The notes beneath the pieces are model-generated. The model saw only the letters and a list, made by a program, of their open reading frames with translations. It was not told the origin of the DNA and searched no databases. The position numbers and the translations under genes are program-made. From Caldimonas manganoxidans ATCC BAA-369 (lineage in GTDB: Bacteria; Pseudomonadota; Gammaproteobacteria; Burkholderiales; Burkholderiaceae_C), in the NCBI RefSeq assembly GCF_000381125.1, contig NZ_KB905941.1, positions 23,246 through 87,245 of the forward strand: a stretch of DNA of 64,000 bases, written 5' to 3'. Of the stretch, positions 1-8,082 are shown piece by piece. Every line of letters begins with the position of its first letter. The first letter of the stretch is position 1.

Positions 1-42
1 AGGACTCAGCCATGGTCGGCGGCTCGGCGCATAATGCCGTGT

Positions 43-264
43 ATGAAAGTCTTCATCGTCGTCGCCTTCGTGCTCATCCTGGCCAGCCTGGCCAGTGCTT
101 TGGTGTTCATGATGCGAGACGGTCGCGACGGCAAGCCCAAGACCAACAACATGGTGCGCTCACTGAGCTTGCGCGTTGGCCTGTCCATCGCCCTGTTCCT
201 GTGCATTCTGTTGGCCTACCAGCTCGGCTGGATTCAGCCCACTGGTGTGCCGCTGGTCAAGTAG
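43..264 (+). CDS. DUF2909 twin-transmembrane protein
   Basis: Small membrane protein of about 73 aa. Two hydrophobic helices are visible (roughly residues 2-22 and 45-63) separated by a charged loop that contains RDGRDGKPKTNN. This matches the DUF2909 family found beside cytochrome oxidase genes in Betaproteobacteria; its molecular role is unknown and an oxidase-assembly role is only inferred from position. It runs convergent to coxC and ends just before a strong hairpin. An in-frame ATG nine bases upstream (34) would add MPC; I prefer 43 because the family begins with a short charged residue and then the helix. Neither start has a clear ribosome binding site. Confidence 0.75.
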   Translation: MKVFIVVAFVLILASLASALVFMMRDGRDGKPKTNNMVRSLSLRVGLSIALFLCILLAYQLGWIQPTGVPLVK

Positions 265-293
265 CCCCCGGTCCCGACCGTCTGCCCTGATGG

Positions 294-325
294 ACAAACG
301 CCGCTGCAAGCGCAGCGGCGTTTGT
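294..325. terminator. Bidirectional intrinsic terminator between DUF2909 and coxC
   Basis: A perfect 14-bp stem (294-307 with 312-325) encloses a four-base loop AAGC. The stem ends in ACAAAC/GTTTGT, so each strand reads a short T-rich 3' arm. It sits between the stop of DUF2909 (+) and the stop of coxC (-), where a shared terminator for convergent genes is expected. Confidence 0.75.
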
Positions 326-365
326 GCATTACAAGCCGCCCCTCGGATCCCGGGGCGCGCGTGGA

Positions 366-1250
366 TCACATCCAGTACACCACGACGTACAGGCCCAGCC
401 AGACCACGTCCACGAAGTGCCAATACCAGGCGGCCCCCTCGAAGCCGAAATGGCGCTCCGCGGTGAAATGACCCTTGTGCAGACGCAACGTGATGAACAA
501 CAGCATCAACATGCCCACGAACACGTGGAAGCCGTGGAAGCCAGTGAGCATGAAAAAGGTCGAACCGTAGATGCCCGAGGACAGCTTGAGGTTCAGGTCG
601 CGGTAGGCATGCATGTATTCATACCCCTGCACGACCAGGAAGGTGGCGCCCAGCAAGATGGTCAGCCACATGAAGGCGATGGTCTTGCCCCGCTGGTTCT
701 CGCGCAGGGCGTGATGCGCGATCGTCAGCGTCACACCGGAGGCCAGCAGCAAGGCGGTGTTGATCGTCGGCAGCGGCCAGGGCCCCATGGTTTGGAAGGG
801 CTCGACGGTACCGGCCGGAGAGGCGGTCACACCCGGCTGCTGGCTGGGCCACAGGGCCTTGAAGTCGGGCCACAGGATCTGATGGTTCAAATCGGCCAGC
901 ATCGGCACGGCATGCACGCGCGCCCAGTACAAAGCCCCGAAGAAGGCCGCGAAGAACATGACCTCCGAGAAAATGAACCAGCTCATGCTCCAGCGGTAAG
1001 AGACATCGATCCGATCGCTGTACAAGCCGCTTTCGCTTTCACGGATGGCATCGCCAAACCACTGGAACAGCACCACCACCCACCACAGCAGACCGAAAAG
1101 CAGCGAGTAGGCGCCCCAGGTGTGGCCATTGACCCACTGTCCGGCGCCGAGGATCACGAAAAACAGGCCGATGGCGGCCATGACCGGGTGCCGCGAAGGC
1201 CCGGGAACGAAGTAGTAAGGCGTCTGGCCCTGATGTGTCGCTGCCGACAT
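366..1250 (-). CDS. coxC: Cytochrome c oxidase subunit III
   Basis: 294-aa subunit III of an aa3/caa3-type haem-copper oxidase in the inner membrane; it stabilises subunit I and proton uptake but carries no redox centre. The sequence has the family's seven hydrophobic helices, an N-terminal YYFVPGPSRHPVMAA stretch and the C-terminal GFHGFHVFVG and WYWHFVDVVWLGLY blocks typical of CoxC. The start at 1250 is chosen because AGGAG lies just upstream of it (about 1256-1260); an upstream ATG at 1310 has no family support. Last gene of the minus-strand cox operon, 66 bp after DUF2970, and followed by the hairpin at 294-325. Confidence 0.95.
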   Translation of the reverse strand: MSAATHQGQTPYYFVPGPSRHPVMAAIGLFFVILGAGQWVNGHTWGAYSLLFGLLWWVVVLFQWFGDAIRESESGLYSDRIDVSYRWSMSWFIFSEVMFFAAFFGALYWARVHAVPMLADLNHQILWPDFKALWPSQQPGVTASPAGTVEPFQTMGPWPLPTINTALLLASGVTLTIAHHALRENQRGKTIAFMWLTILLGATFLVVQGYEYMHAYRDLNLKLSSGIYGSTFFMLTGFHGFHVFVGMLMLLFITLRLHKGHFTAERHFGFEGAAWYWHFVDVVWLGLYVVVYWM

Positions 1251-1316
1251 GTTTTCTCCTAAGAACTCTTCTCGATTCTTGGCTCCGCATCTTGGACGGA
1301 GCGTGTTCAATCGTCC

Positions 1317-1574
1317 TCAAACCCCGGCGGCCGCACCACTGCCGACCACCCAGTTCACCAGCGCGATGAGCCCCAGCACGAACAGCGCCGCCAGCACCAG
1401 GCCGACCAGCACCACATGCAAGGGATTGAGCGTGTTCACGTCCTGCGCATGGTCGGCCGAGCGACGCACGCCAAAGAACGACCAAGCGACGGCTTTGACC
1501 GTCTGCCACCACGAACCGCGGCGTCGCACGGCTTCGCGCAAATCGGCCCCCGGCCGTAGATCGGGCGCACTCAC
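1317..1574 (-). CDS. DUF2970 membrane protein
   Basis: 85-aa protein with one clear membrane helix near its C-terminus (about residues 52-77, LHVVLVGLVLAALFVLGLIA) and a basic N-terminal half containing WWQTVKAVAWSFFGVRR. This is the DUF2970 family, almost always encoded between ctaG and coxC in Betaproteobacteria. Function is unknown. The GTG start overlaps the ctaG stop by 4 bp (GTGA), indicating translational coupling. Confidence 0.85.
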   Translation of the reverse strand: MSAPDLRPGADLREAVRRRGSWWQTVKAVAWSFFGVRRSADHAQDVNTLNPLHVVLVGLVLAALFVLGLIALVNWVVGSGAAAGV

Positions 1575-2200
1575 AGACGTGCCTCCTGCGCCACGGCCGC
1601 CGACTGCAAACGGTCCGACGCCATGCCTTTGCCCTTGACCTCGAAGAAGGTGTAGGACAAGGTGATCGTCGTCACATCACGAGGCAGCTTGGGGTCGATC
1701 ACGAAAACCACCGGCCACTGCTTGGACTCCCCCGGCTGCAGGGTGTACTCGTTGAAGCAAAAGCACTCCAGCTTGTTGAAGTGGGCCGTGGCCTGTTTGG
1801 GGGCATAGCTCGGTATGGCTTGCGCCGCCATCGTACGGTTTTGCACGTTGCGAAACTCGTACATGACCGTGGCCAATTCCCCAGGGTGCACCGTGAGAGA
1901 ACGCACCGCGGGCTTGAAGTCCCAAGGTCCGCGGGCGTTCGCGTCGAACTCCACCGTGATGGTGCGCGAAGTGTCGATTTGGGTGTTGACGGCCGCGCCT
2001 CGAGTGGAGGCAGTCCCGGGCACTTGCCGCTCGCTCAAGGACAACACATTGATGCCCAAGGCATCGCAAATGGCCCGATACATCGGCACCAGCGCATAGC
2101 CGAAGCCGAACATCACCACCGTGATGACCAGCAGCTTGCCCACCATGCGCCGGTTGTCCCGGCGGATGGCGCTGCGGTTTGCCTCGTGTTGCGCGGCCAT
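1571..2200 (-). CDS. ctaG: Cytochrome c oxidase assembly protein CtaG/Cox11
   Basis: Copper chaperone that delivers Cu(I) to the CuB site of subunit I. About 209 aa: a short cytoplasmic N-terminus, one anchor helix (LLVITVVMFGFGYALVPMY), then a periplasmic immunoglobulin-like domain carrying the copper-binding CFCF motif in LECFCFNEYTLQPGE. Two starts are possible: GTG at 2212, inside the end of the 36-aa gene, and ATG at 2200, four bases after that gene's stop. I use the ATG because its product starts like other Cox11 proteins; either way translation is coupled to the upstream gene. Confidence 0.93.
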   Translation of the reverse strand: MAAQHEANRSAIRRDNRRMVGKLLVITVVMFGFGYALVPMYRAICDALGINVLSLSERQVPGTASTRGAAVNTQIDTSRTITVEFDANARGPWDFKPAVRSLTVHPGELATVMYEFRNVQNRTMAAQAIPSYAPKQATAHFNKLECFCFNEYTLQPGESKQWPVVFVIDPKLPRDVTTITLSYTFFEVKGKGMASDRLQSAAVAQEARL

Positions 2201-2204
2201 GTCC

Positions 2205-2315
2205 TCAGCCACCGAAATAAACCATGCGCACGATGAAGCCGACGAAGAAGGCCACCACGACGCTCGCCAGGATCAAAGCCAGGCGAACGTTGCGCTTGCG
2301 CTGCTCAGGCGTCAT
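2205..2315 (-). CDS. Cytochrome oxidase small assembly protein (36 aa)
   Basis: A very short gene between coxA and ctaG. It encodes 36 aa beginning MTPEQRKRNVRLALIL and ending VRMVYFGG: a basic N-terminus followed by a single membrane helix. The pattern fits the tiny 'cytochrome oxidase small assembly protein' annotated at this position in many Burkholderiales. Its stop lies four bases before the ctaG ATG and it starts 25 bp after coxA, so it is part of the operon. Exact role unknown. Confidence 0.8.
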   Translation of the reverse strand: MTPEQRKRNVRLALILASVVVAFFVGFIVRMVYFGG

Positions 2316-2340
2316 GGTGCAAGTCCTCCGCGCCGTCGGC

Positions 2341-3990
2341 TCAGCCCACCACCTTGTTGGCTGCCGCATTCAGCTTGGGCGGCGTCTCGTAGGTGTGGAA
2401 CGGCGCCGGCGAGGGCACCTCCCACTCCAGGCCCTCGGCCCCTTGGCCGTCCGGGTCGTTCCAGGGGCGCTGCGGCGCCTTCTCACCCTTGCCCTGCATG
2501 GCCGGCAGCACGATGAACAGGAAGAAGTAGACCTGCATCAGGCCGAACCCGAAGGCGCCGATCGAAGCGATCGCGTTGAAGTCGGCGAACTGCATCGGGT
2601 AGTCGGCATAGCGACGCGGCATACCGGCCAGGCCCAGGAAGTGCATCGGGAAGAAGGTGATGTTGAAGAAAATCAACGAGCCCCAGAAGTGGATCTTGCC
2701 GCGGGTCTCGGAATACATCACGCCGGTCCACTTGGGCGACCAGTAGTAGTAACCGGCAAACAAGGCATACAGCGAGCCGGCCACCAGCACATAGTGGAAG
2801 TGAGCCACCACGTAGTAGGTGTCTTGCAACTGGATGTCGATGGGGGCCATCGAGAGCATCAGACCGGTGAAGCCGCCCATCGTGAACACGAAGATGAAGC
2901 CCACGGCGAACAGCATCGGGGTCTCGAAGGTCATCGAACCCTTCCACATCGTGGCGATCCAGTTGAAGATCTTCACGCCCGTAGGCACGGCGATCAACAT
3001 GGTCGCATACATGAAGAAGAGCTGACCCGTCACGGGCATGCCCGTCGTGAACATGTGGTGGGCCCACACGATGAACGACAGGATGGCGATCGAGGCCGTG
3101 GCATACACCATCGAGGTGTAACCGAACAGCCGCTTACGAGCGAAGGCCGGCACGATGTGGCTGATGATGCCGAAGGCCGGCAGGATCATGATGTAAACCT
3201 CGGGGTGGCCGAAGAACCAGAAGATGTGCTGATACATCACCGGGTCGCCGCCGCCGGCCGGATTGAAGAAGGCCGTACCGAAGTGACGATCGGTCAGCGT
3301 CATCGTGATGGCGCCGGCCAGCACGGGCATCACCGCGATCAGCAAGTAAGCGGTGATCAGCCACGTCCAGCAGAACATCGGCATCTTCATCAACGTCATG
3401 CCCGGGGCACGCATGTTGAGGATGGTCACGATGATGTTGATCGAGCCCATGATGGACGAGGCGCCCATGATGTGCATCGCGAAGATCGCAGCATCCATCG
3501 AGGGCCCCATCTGCAGCGTCAGCGGCGCATACAGCGTCCAGCCGGCCGCAGGCGCGCCGCCGGGCATGAAGAACGAGGCCACGAGCATGATGGCCGCGGG
3601 AATCATGAGCCAGAAGCTGAAGTTGTTCATCCGCGCAAAGGCCATGTCGGAGGCGCCGATCTGCAGCGGGATCATCCAGTTCGCAAATCCCACGAAGGCC
3701 GGCATGATGGCGCCAAAGACCATGATCAGGCCGTGCATCGTGGTGAGCTGGTTGAACAGCTCGGGGTTGACCACTTGCAGCCCAGGCTGGAAGAGCTCGG
3801 CACGGATGAGCAGGGCCAGCACACCACCGACCATCAGCATCGTGAAGCTGAACAGCAGGTACAGGGTGCCGATGTCTTTGTGGTTGGTGGCGAAGACCCA
3901 GCGGCGCCAGCCATGCGGATGGTCATGGGCGTGGTCGCCGTGGGCGTGACCGCCCACTGCATGACCGTGGTTGTCGAGAACAGCGCTCAT
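2341..3990 (-). CDS. coxA: Cytochrome c oxidase subunit I
   Basis: 549-aa catalytic subunit of the haem a/a3-CuB oxidase, twelve membrane helices. Visible signatures include NHKDIGTLY at the N-terminus, MHGLIMVFG (haem a ligand helix), [14 protein letters not shown] (CuB ligand His, cross-linked Tyr and the D-channel Glu), WAHHMFTTG (CuB His pair) and VAHFHYVL (haem a3 and a ligands). The N-terminus has a His-rich stretch (about residues 8-26) that could bind metal but is poorly conserved in the family. It follows coxB by 26 bp and precedes the 36-aa gene. Confidence 0.97.
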   Translation of the reverse strand: MSAVLDNHGHAVGGHAHGDHAHDHPHGWRRWVFATNHKDIGTLYLLFSFTMLMVGGVLALLIRAELFQPGLQVVNPELFNQLTTMHGLIMVFGAIMPAFVGFANWMIPLQIGASDMAFARMNNFSFWLMIPAAIMLVASFFMPGGAPAAGWTLYAPLTLQMGPSMDAAIFAMHIMGASSIMGSINIIVTILNMRAPGMTLMKMPMFCWTWLITAYLLIAVMPVLAGAITMTLTDRHFGTAFFNPAGGGDPVMYQHIFWFFGHPEVYIMILPAFGIISHIVPAFARKRLFGYTSMVYATASIAILSFIVWAHHMFTTGMPVTGQLFFMYATMLIAVPTGVKIFNWIATMWKGSMTFETPMLFAVGFIFVFTMGGFTGLMLSMAPIDIQLQDTYYVVAHFHYVLVAGSLYALFAGYYYWSPKWTGVMYSETRGKIHFWGSLIFFNITFFPMHFLGLAGMPRRYADYPMQFADFNAIASIGAFGFGLMQVYFFLFIVLPAMQGKGEKAPQRPWNDPDGQGAEGLEWEVPSPAPFHTYETPPKLNAAANKVVG

Positions 3991-4016
3991 GTTTCGTCGG
4001 TCCTTTCTTCAACTGC

Positions 4017-5198
4017 TCAGCGGGCGGCGGTAATTTCAGCCGGCTGCACGATCTGCCCGGTTCGGTTGGTCCAGGCATTCTTGGTATAGGTGATCACCGC
4101 GGCAATTTCAGTGTCGCTCAACTGTTTCCAGGACGGCATCGCACCGTTGCCGGCACCATTGAGCAAGATGTGGATTTGCTTGCTCTTGTCGGAGTCGAGC
4201 ACCACCGCAGAGCCCACCAGGGCCTTGATCGGACCGGCACCAGACCCATCGGCCTTGTGGCAGGCCGCGCAGTTGGCGGCATAGACCTTCTCGCCACGGG
4301 CGATGAGGTCGGCCAGCTCCCACACCTTGGTGGGATCATCGGCCTTGGCTTGCATGAGCTTGCGTTGCTCGTCGACCCACTTGCCGTATTCCTCTTCGGT
4401 GACGACTTTGACATGGATGGGCATGTAGGCGTGCTCCTTGCCGCACAGCTCGGCGCACTGCCCGTAATAGTCGCCGGTCTTTTCGGCACGGAACCAGGTG
4501 TCGCGCACGAAGCCGGGAATGGCGTCTTGCTTGACCCCGAAGGCCGGCACCATCCAGGCATGGATCACGTCGTTGGCCGTGGTGATGATGCGGATTTTCT
4601 TGTTGACAGGCACCACCAACGGGTTGTCGACCTTGAGCAGGTAGTCGTCACCGGCGGGCTGGCCAGCGTCGGACATCTGGCGATGGGTGACGTCCAGGGT
4701 GGAGAGGAAAGAGATGCCCGCGCCTTCTCCGTTGAGGTAGTCATACCCCCACTTCCACTGGTAACCGGTGGCTTTGACGGTGATGTCGGCGTTGGTGGTG
4801 TCTTTCATCGCCACCACCACCTTGGTGGCCGGCAGGGCCATGCCAATCACGATGAGGAAGGGCACGATGGTCCAGATCACTTCGACCGTGGTGCTCTCAT
4901 GGAAGCTGGCGGCCTTGGCGCCGACCGATTTGCGGTGCTTCAGGATGGAGTAGAACATCACCGAAAAGACACCGACGAAGATCACCAGACAGATGATCAG
5001 CATCATCCAATGCAGGAAGTGCTGCTCCTCGGCGATGCGCGTGACGGGCGGATGCAGGTTGAGCTGATTGACGGCCGGGCCGCCGGGCAGGCTGTTGACG
5101 GACGCCAGCGCGGCGCCAGAGGCCGCCCAGGCCCCGAGACCGAGGCCCAGACGCCGCGCCTGCTGCCAAAGAGCTTTCATGATCTTCATCGTGGTCAT
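4017..5198 (-). CDS. coxB: Cytochrome c oxidase subunit II with fused cytochrome c domain
   Basis: 393-aa electron entry subunit. In order: signal peptide ending near GAALAS, two membrane helices, the cupredoxin CuA domain with QCAELCGKEHAYMP (two Cys, His and Met ligands), then a C-terminal class I cytochrome c with CAACH and the axial Met in GAMPSW. The fused haem domain marks a caa3-type oxidase. Upstream in-frame GTG at 5222 overlaps the DUF2244 stop as GTGA and is a real alternative start; I chose the ATG at 5198 because it gives a more typical basic signal-peptide start. Promoter is probably shared with DUF2244. Confidence 0.94.
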   Translation of the reverse strand: MTTMKIMKALWQQARRLGLGLGAWAASGAALASVNSLPGGPAVNQLNLHPPVTRIAEEQHFLHWMMLIICLVIFVGVFSVMFYSILKHRKSVGAKAASFHESTTVEVIWTIVPFLIVIGMALPATKVVVAMKDTTNADITVKATGYQWKWGYDYLNGEGAGISFLSTLDVTHRQMSDAGQPAGDDYLLKVDNPLVVPVNKKIRIITTANDVIHAWMVPAFGVKQDAIPGFVRDTWFRAEKTGDYYGQCAELCGKEHAYMPIHVKVVTEEEYGKWVDEQRKLMQAKADDPTKVWELADLIARGEKVYAANCAACHKADGSGAGPIKALVGSAVVLDSDKSKQIHILLNGAGNGAMPSWKQLSDTEIAAVITYTKNAWTNRTGQIVQPAEITAAR

Positions 5199-5218
5199 CT
5201 CAGTTTCCAAACCCCAGC

Positions 5219-5743
5219 TCACCCCTGCCCGTGCGGACCGCGCAGGGCTGCGCGCAATTCGTCGGCCAGTTGGGCTCGCCGCTCCGCTCGCAAGTGCCGC
5301 CCCACCGCCACTTCCCGGCCCGCGCTGGCCAGCTCGACCAGCGCCTGCGAACCACCGCGCTGCCCCACACGGACACGACGCGCCTCGAAAGTGACTTGGG
5401 TCACGCGGCCTGCCACTTCTTGTCGGACATGCACCCGCCCGCGCTCGATGACGATGCTTTCACGATCGAGCGCATGGCGCGCATAGACCCACAAGGCAAG
5501 CCCCAGGCCGGCCATCTCGAGCCAGGCAAACGGCAACACCAGACGAGCCCCAAAGGCCCAAAACACCAGCGCGATGCCGAATGACACCACGCACAACCCC
5601 GCATAGATCCTCAGCAGTTGGCGCGGCGTGAGGCAGCAGTTGCGTTTGAGCAGCCATTGCGGCGGGTCTTCGGACAATGCCAAGGCAGCTCCCGCTGCGG
5701 GGGCACTGTCGCGAGGGATCTTTGCCGAAATGGCCACCGCCAT
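5219..5743 (-). CDS. DUF2244 membrane protein
   Basis: About 174 aa. Two adjacent membrane helices (around residues 45-90, including LRIYAGLCVVSFGIALVFW) are followed by a soluble domain with RESIVIERGRVHVRQEVAG, the standard DUF2244 layout. The family is unexplained but is often the first gene of cox operons in Alpha- and Betaproteobacteria, and here it overlaps or abuts coxB. The start at 5743 is supported by GGAG about 11 bases upstream; a longer reading to 5851 has no family support. Confidence 0.75.
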   Translation of the reverse strand: MAVAISAKIPRDSAPAAGAALALSEDPPQWLLKRNCCLTPRQLLRIYAGLCVVSFGIALVFWAFGARLVLPFAWLEMAGLGLALWVYARHALDRESIVIERGRVHVRQEVAGRVTQVTFEARRVRVGQRGGSQALVELASAGREVAVGRHLRAERRAQLADELRAALRGPHGQG

Positions 5744-5823
5744 GGGTGCTACTGCTCCACTCACCTGGTTCGGAAGCGCCCGCACACGAAGCCGATGGGG
5801 AAGCCACCCAACCAAACTATGAG

Positions 5824-5853
5824 AGTTTAACTTACCGCAAACAACCCTCACAA
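5824..5853 (-). promoter_or_regulatory. Candidate sigma-70 promoter of the cox operon
   Basis: On the minus strand TTGTGA (5848-5853) and TAAACT (5824-5829) are separated by 18 bp, in the only AT-rich stretch of the gap upstream of DUF2244. Position and spacing suit a housekeeping promoter; no transcription start evidence exists. Confidence 0.35.
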
Positions 5854-5877
5854 TGCCGTTTGAGGCAGCTCAAGGCC

Positions 5878-5900
5878 GCCGCAGCTCCACTGGCTGCGGC
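5878..5900 (-). terminator. Hairpin directly after the methyltransferase gene
   Basis: An 8-bp inverted repeat (GCCGCAGC, 5878-5885, with GCTGCGGC, 5893-5900) with a 7-base loop begins two bases beyond the stop codon at 5903. There is no T-run, so it may be a weak terminator or an mRNA-end stabiliser. Confidence 0.35.
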
Positions 5901-5902
5901 GT

Positions 5903-6814
5903 TCACCGGCCCACAGGGCGGGATCGACGCACCATGGCGCGCATGTCGTCCAAAGACACACGGGCTTGCGGCGCCATCTTCACGCTGGGCGCCGGCTTGA
6001 ACGCATGTCCATAGACGATCTCGAAGGTCAATGACCAGCGACCGTCATGGCTGCGGGGCAGCTCGGCCAGCCAGCGCTCGCGCCAGCGCGGCGTGCGCAA
6101 GCCGGCGAAACGCTGCGGATGGAGATTGCGCCCGAGGCTGCGCAGCTCGGCCAGCATGCGCTGGCCGTCGTCCCAGGTCAGCGTGAGCGTTTCCATGTCC
6201 ATCACGGGATCGGCAAAGCCGACGTGGACCAGCATGTCTCCCAGGTCGTGCATGTCGATGAAGTCCACGCCAGCCGGCCCCCAATCCAGGCGCTGAAAGA
6301 CGGCGCGCACTTCGCGCAAGGTGTCCGGCCCGAAACAGGAAAACATCACGAAGCCGTCGATGTCCAGGGCCTCATGCCAGCGTTGCATCACCTCGACCGG
6401 ATCGGCAGCCCAGTGGAGCATCATGTTGGCCCACAGCAACTGGGCCGAGCACGGCGGCACGGCATCGTCGGCCAGCACGGCATCGCGCCGCGCCCACCAG
6501 CGCTGCCACCAGGCCAATGACTGGGCCCGTCTGTGCAGCACGGCCGGGGTCTCGACCGCCTGCAGGCGTGCCGTCGGGGCATGGCGCCGCAGCAGCTCGT
6601 GGCTGCCGCCTCGAGCGGCCCACCAGTCGAGGATGCGTGCCGGCCGGGTTTTCACGATGTCCAAGCGCGAGGCCATGCGCCGCCCCACTTCCTCGTGCAG
6701 CCATGGTGCCGTGGGCCCCCATCGTCGACACGAGGCGGCCCAAGCCACGGGGTCGAGGTCACGCAAGCGGGGCGAAGTCGGCGCGGCGGCCGTCGGTGCA
6801 ATCGGATCCGGCAT
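5903..6814 (-). CDS. BioC-like SAM-dependent methyltransferase
   Basis: 303-aa protein resembling the BioC/methyltransferase-11 family. The post-fold signature LLWANMMLHWAADPVEVMQRW and the C-terminal FEIVYGHAFKPAP block match BioC-like proteins, which methylate malonyl-ACP to begin biotin synthesis. The usual glycine-rich SAM motif I, however, reads ILDWWAARGGS (about residues 59-69) rather than a VLDxGxGxG pattern, so activity and substrate are uncertain. The start at 6814 is chosen because the family aligns from here; upstream reading frame runs antisense through comF. Divergent from comF, 24 bp apart; no biotin genes are adjacent. Confidence 0.7.
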   Translation of the reverse strand: MPDPIAPTAAAPTSPRLRDLDPVAWAASCRRWGPTAPWLHEEVGRRMASRLDIVKTRPARILDWWAARGGSHELLRRHAPTARLQAVETPAVLHRRAQSLAWWQRWWARRDAVLADDAVPPCSAQLLWANMMLHWAADPVEVMQRWHEALDIDGFVMFSCFGPDTLREVRAVFQRLDWGPAGVDFIDMHDLGDMLVHVGFADPVMDMETLTLTWDDGQRMLAELRSLGRNLHPQRFAGLRTPRWRERWLAELPRSHDGRWSLTFEIVYGHAFKPAPSVKMAPQARVSLDDMRAMVRRSRPVGR

Positions 6815-6838
6815 GGGCCGGCAGTATATTGAGGGCCC

Positions 6839-7564
6839 ATGTTCACCCGCTGGGTTCATGCCGCCGAACGTCTCGGGCGCCACCTGCCCAGCCAGTGCGC
6901 CATCTGTCGCAGCTGGCAGGAGGCCCGCATCTGTGGCGACTGTCTGCAGCGGTTTGCGCCTGCGCGTTGGCGCTGCCAGAGCTGCGCATTGCCTGCGCCC
7001 GAGGGCCAAGCCCGGTGCGGACGCTGTGTGACGCACCCACCGGCCTTCGAGCGCGCCGTGGCAGCCTGGGACCATGTCTATCCTTGGCAGGAATTGGTCG
7101 AGCGATTCAAATTCCACGATGCGCTGGACTTGGCCGACGCCTTGGCGCAACAGCTGCATGCAGCCCTGCGGCGACAAGAGCCGCCGGTGCAGGTGGACTG
7201 CATCGTGCCGGTCCCGCTGGCGCCGGCTCGTCTGGCCGAACGGGGCTACAACCAGGCCTGGGAACTGGCGCGGCGCCTGGGCGTCCTGTTGGGCTGCCCG
7301 GCGCGCAGCGATTTGCTGCAGCGCCAGCGCGAAACGCCCAGCCAGGTGGGGCTCGATCTGAGCCAGCGGCTGCGCAACCTGCGGGGGGCGTTCGCTGTGC
7401 CGATCCCCCGGCGCGCGGCGCTGCAGGGTTTGCGCGTGGCCGTGGTGGACGACGTGATGACCACCGGCGCCACGATGTCGGCAGTGGCGCAGGCCTTGCG
7501 TGCGGCCGGCGCACGTTCGGTGCAGGCCTGGGTGTTGACACGCACGCCCAGCCCGCGCGACTGA
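6839..7564 (+). CDS. comF: ComF family phosphoribosyltransferase-like protein
   Basis: 241 aa. The N-terminus carries a double zinc-ribbon (CAICRSWQEARICGDC then CQSC and CGRC), followed by a type I phosphoribosyltransferase fold with the PRPP-loop VAVVDDVMTTGATM near residue 200. ComF proteins are needed for DNA uptake in transformable bacteria; many homologues in non-competent species have no assigned role. It precedes trmL by 34 bp on the same strand and probably shares a transcript. Confidence 0.88.
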   Translation: MFTRWVHAAERLGRHLPSQCAICRSWQEARICGDCLQRFAPARWRCQSCALPAPEGQARCGRCVTHPPAFERAVAAWDHVYPWQELVERFKFHDALDLADALAQQLHAALRRQEPPVQVDCIVPVPLAPARLAERGYNQAWELARRLGVLLGCPARSDLLQRQRETPSQVGLDLSQRLRNLRGAFAVPIPRRAALQGLRVAVVDDVMTTGATMSAVAQALRAAGARSVQAWVLTRTPSPRD

Positions 7565-7598
7565 GCAGCCGGCCCCCGGGTGCCGGACAATGCACGCC

Positions 7599-8069
7599 AT
7601 GTTTCACATCGTTTTGGTCGAGCCCGAGATTCCACCGAACACGGGCAATGTGATCCGCCTGGCCGCCAATACCGGATGCACCTTGCATCTGGTGGAGCCT
7701 TTGGGTTTCTCGATGGAAGACCGCCTGATGCGTCGCGCCGGGCTGGACTACCATGAGTACGCCAGCGTGCAGCGGCATGCCTCCTGGGAGGCTTTGCTCC
7801 AGGTCGCCAAGCCGCCGCCGGACCGTCTGTTCGCCTTCACCACCCGAGCCAGCCGGCTGCTGTCAACCATGCAGTGGCGGGCCGGGGACTGGCTGGTCTT
7901 TGGCTGCGAAACCCGCGGGCTCGACGCCGCCTTGCTCGAACGCTTCGCGCCCTCGCAACGCGTGCGCCTGCCCATGCGGCCCGGCCAACGCAGCCTGAAC
8001 CTCAGCAATGCGGTGGCCGTGGCGGTCTTCGATGCCTGGCGTCAGCTCGGCTACGCCGGCGGGGTGTGA
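7599..8069 (+). CDS. trmL: tRNA (cytidine/uridine-34 2'-O)-methyltransferase TrmL
   Basis: 156-aa SPOUT-class (trefoil knot) enzyme that 2'-O-methylates the wobble nucleotide of tRNA-Leu using SAM. MFHIVLVEPEIPPNTGNVIR at the N-terminus and the knot motifs LVFGCETRGL, LPMRPGQRSLNLSNAVA are diagnostic. ATG at 7599 matches the family start; an in-frame ATG nine bases earlier is possible. Confidence 0.93.
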   Translation: MFHIVLVEPEIPPNTGNVIRLAANTGCTLHLVEPLGFSMEDRLMRRAGLDYHEYASVQRHASWEALLQVAKPPPDRLFAFTTRASRLLSTMQWRAGDWLVFGCETRGLDAALLERFAPSQRVRLPMRPGQRSLNLSNAVAVAVFDAWRQLGYAGGV

Positions 8070-8082
8070 ACGGCGGGTCGCC

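Noticed and set aside
2224..4089. A 621-codon plus-strand frame opposite coxA
   Set aside because: coxA on the minus strand has every catalytic motif; the antisense product is a His/Glu/Arg-rich artefact.
6815..7600. N-terminal extension of the BioC-like gene to 7600
   Set aside because: The extra 262 residues are antisense to comF, and the family starts at 6814.
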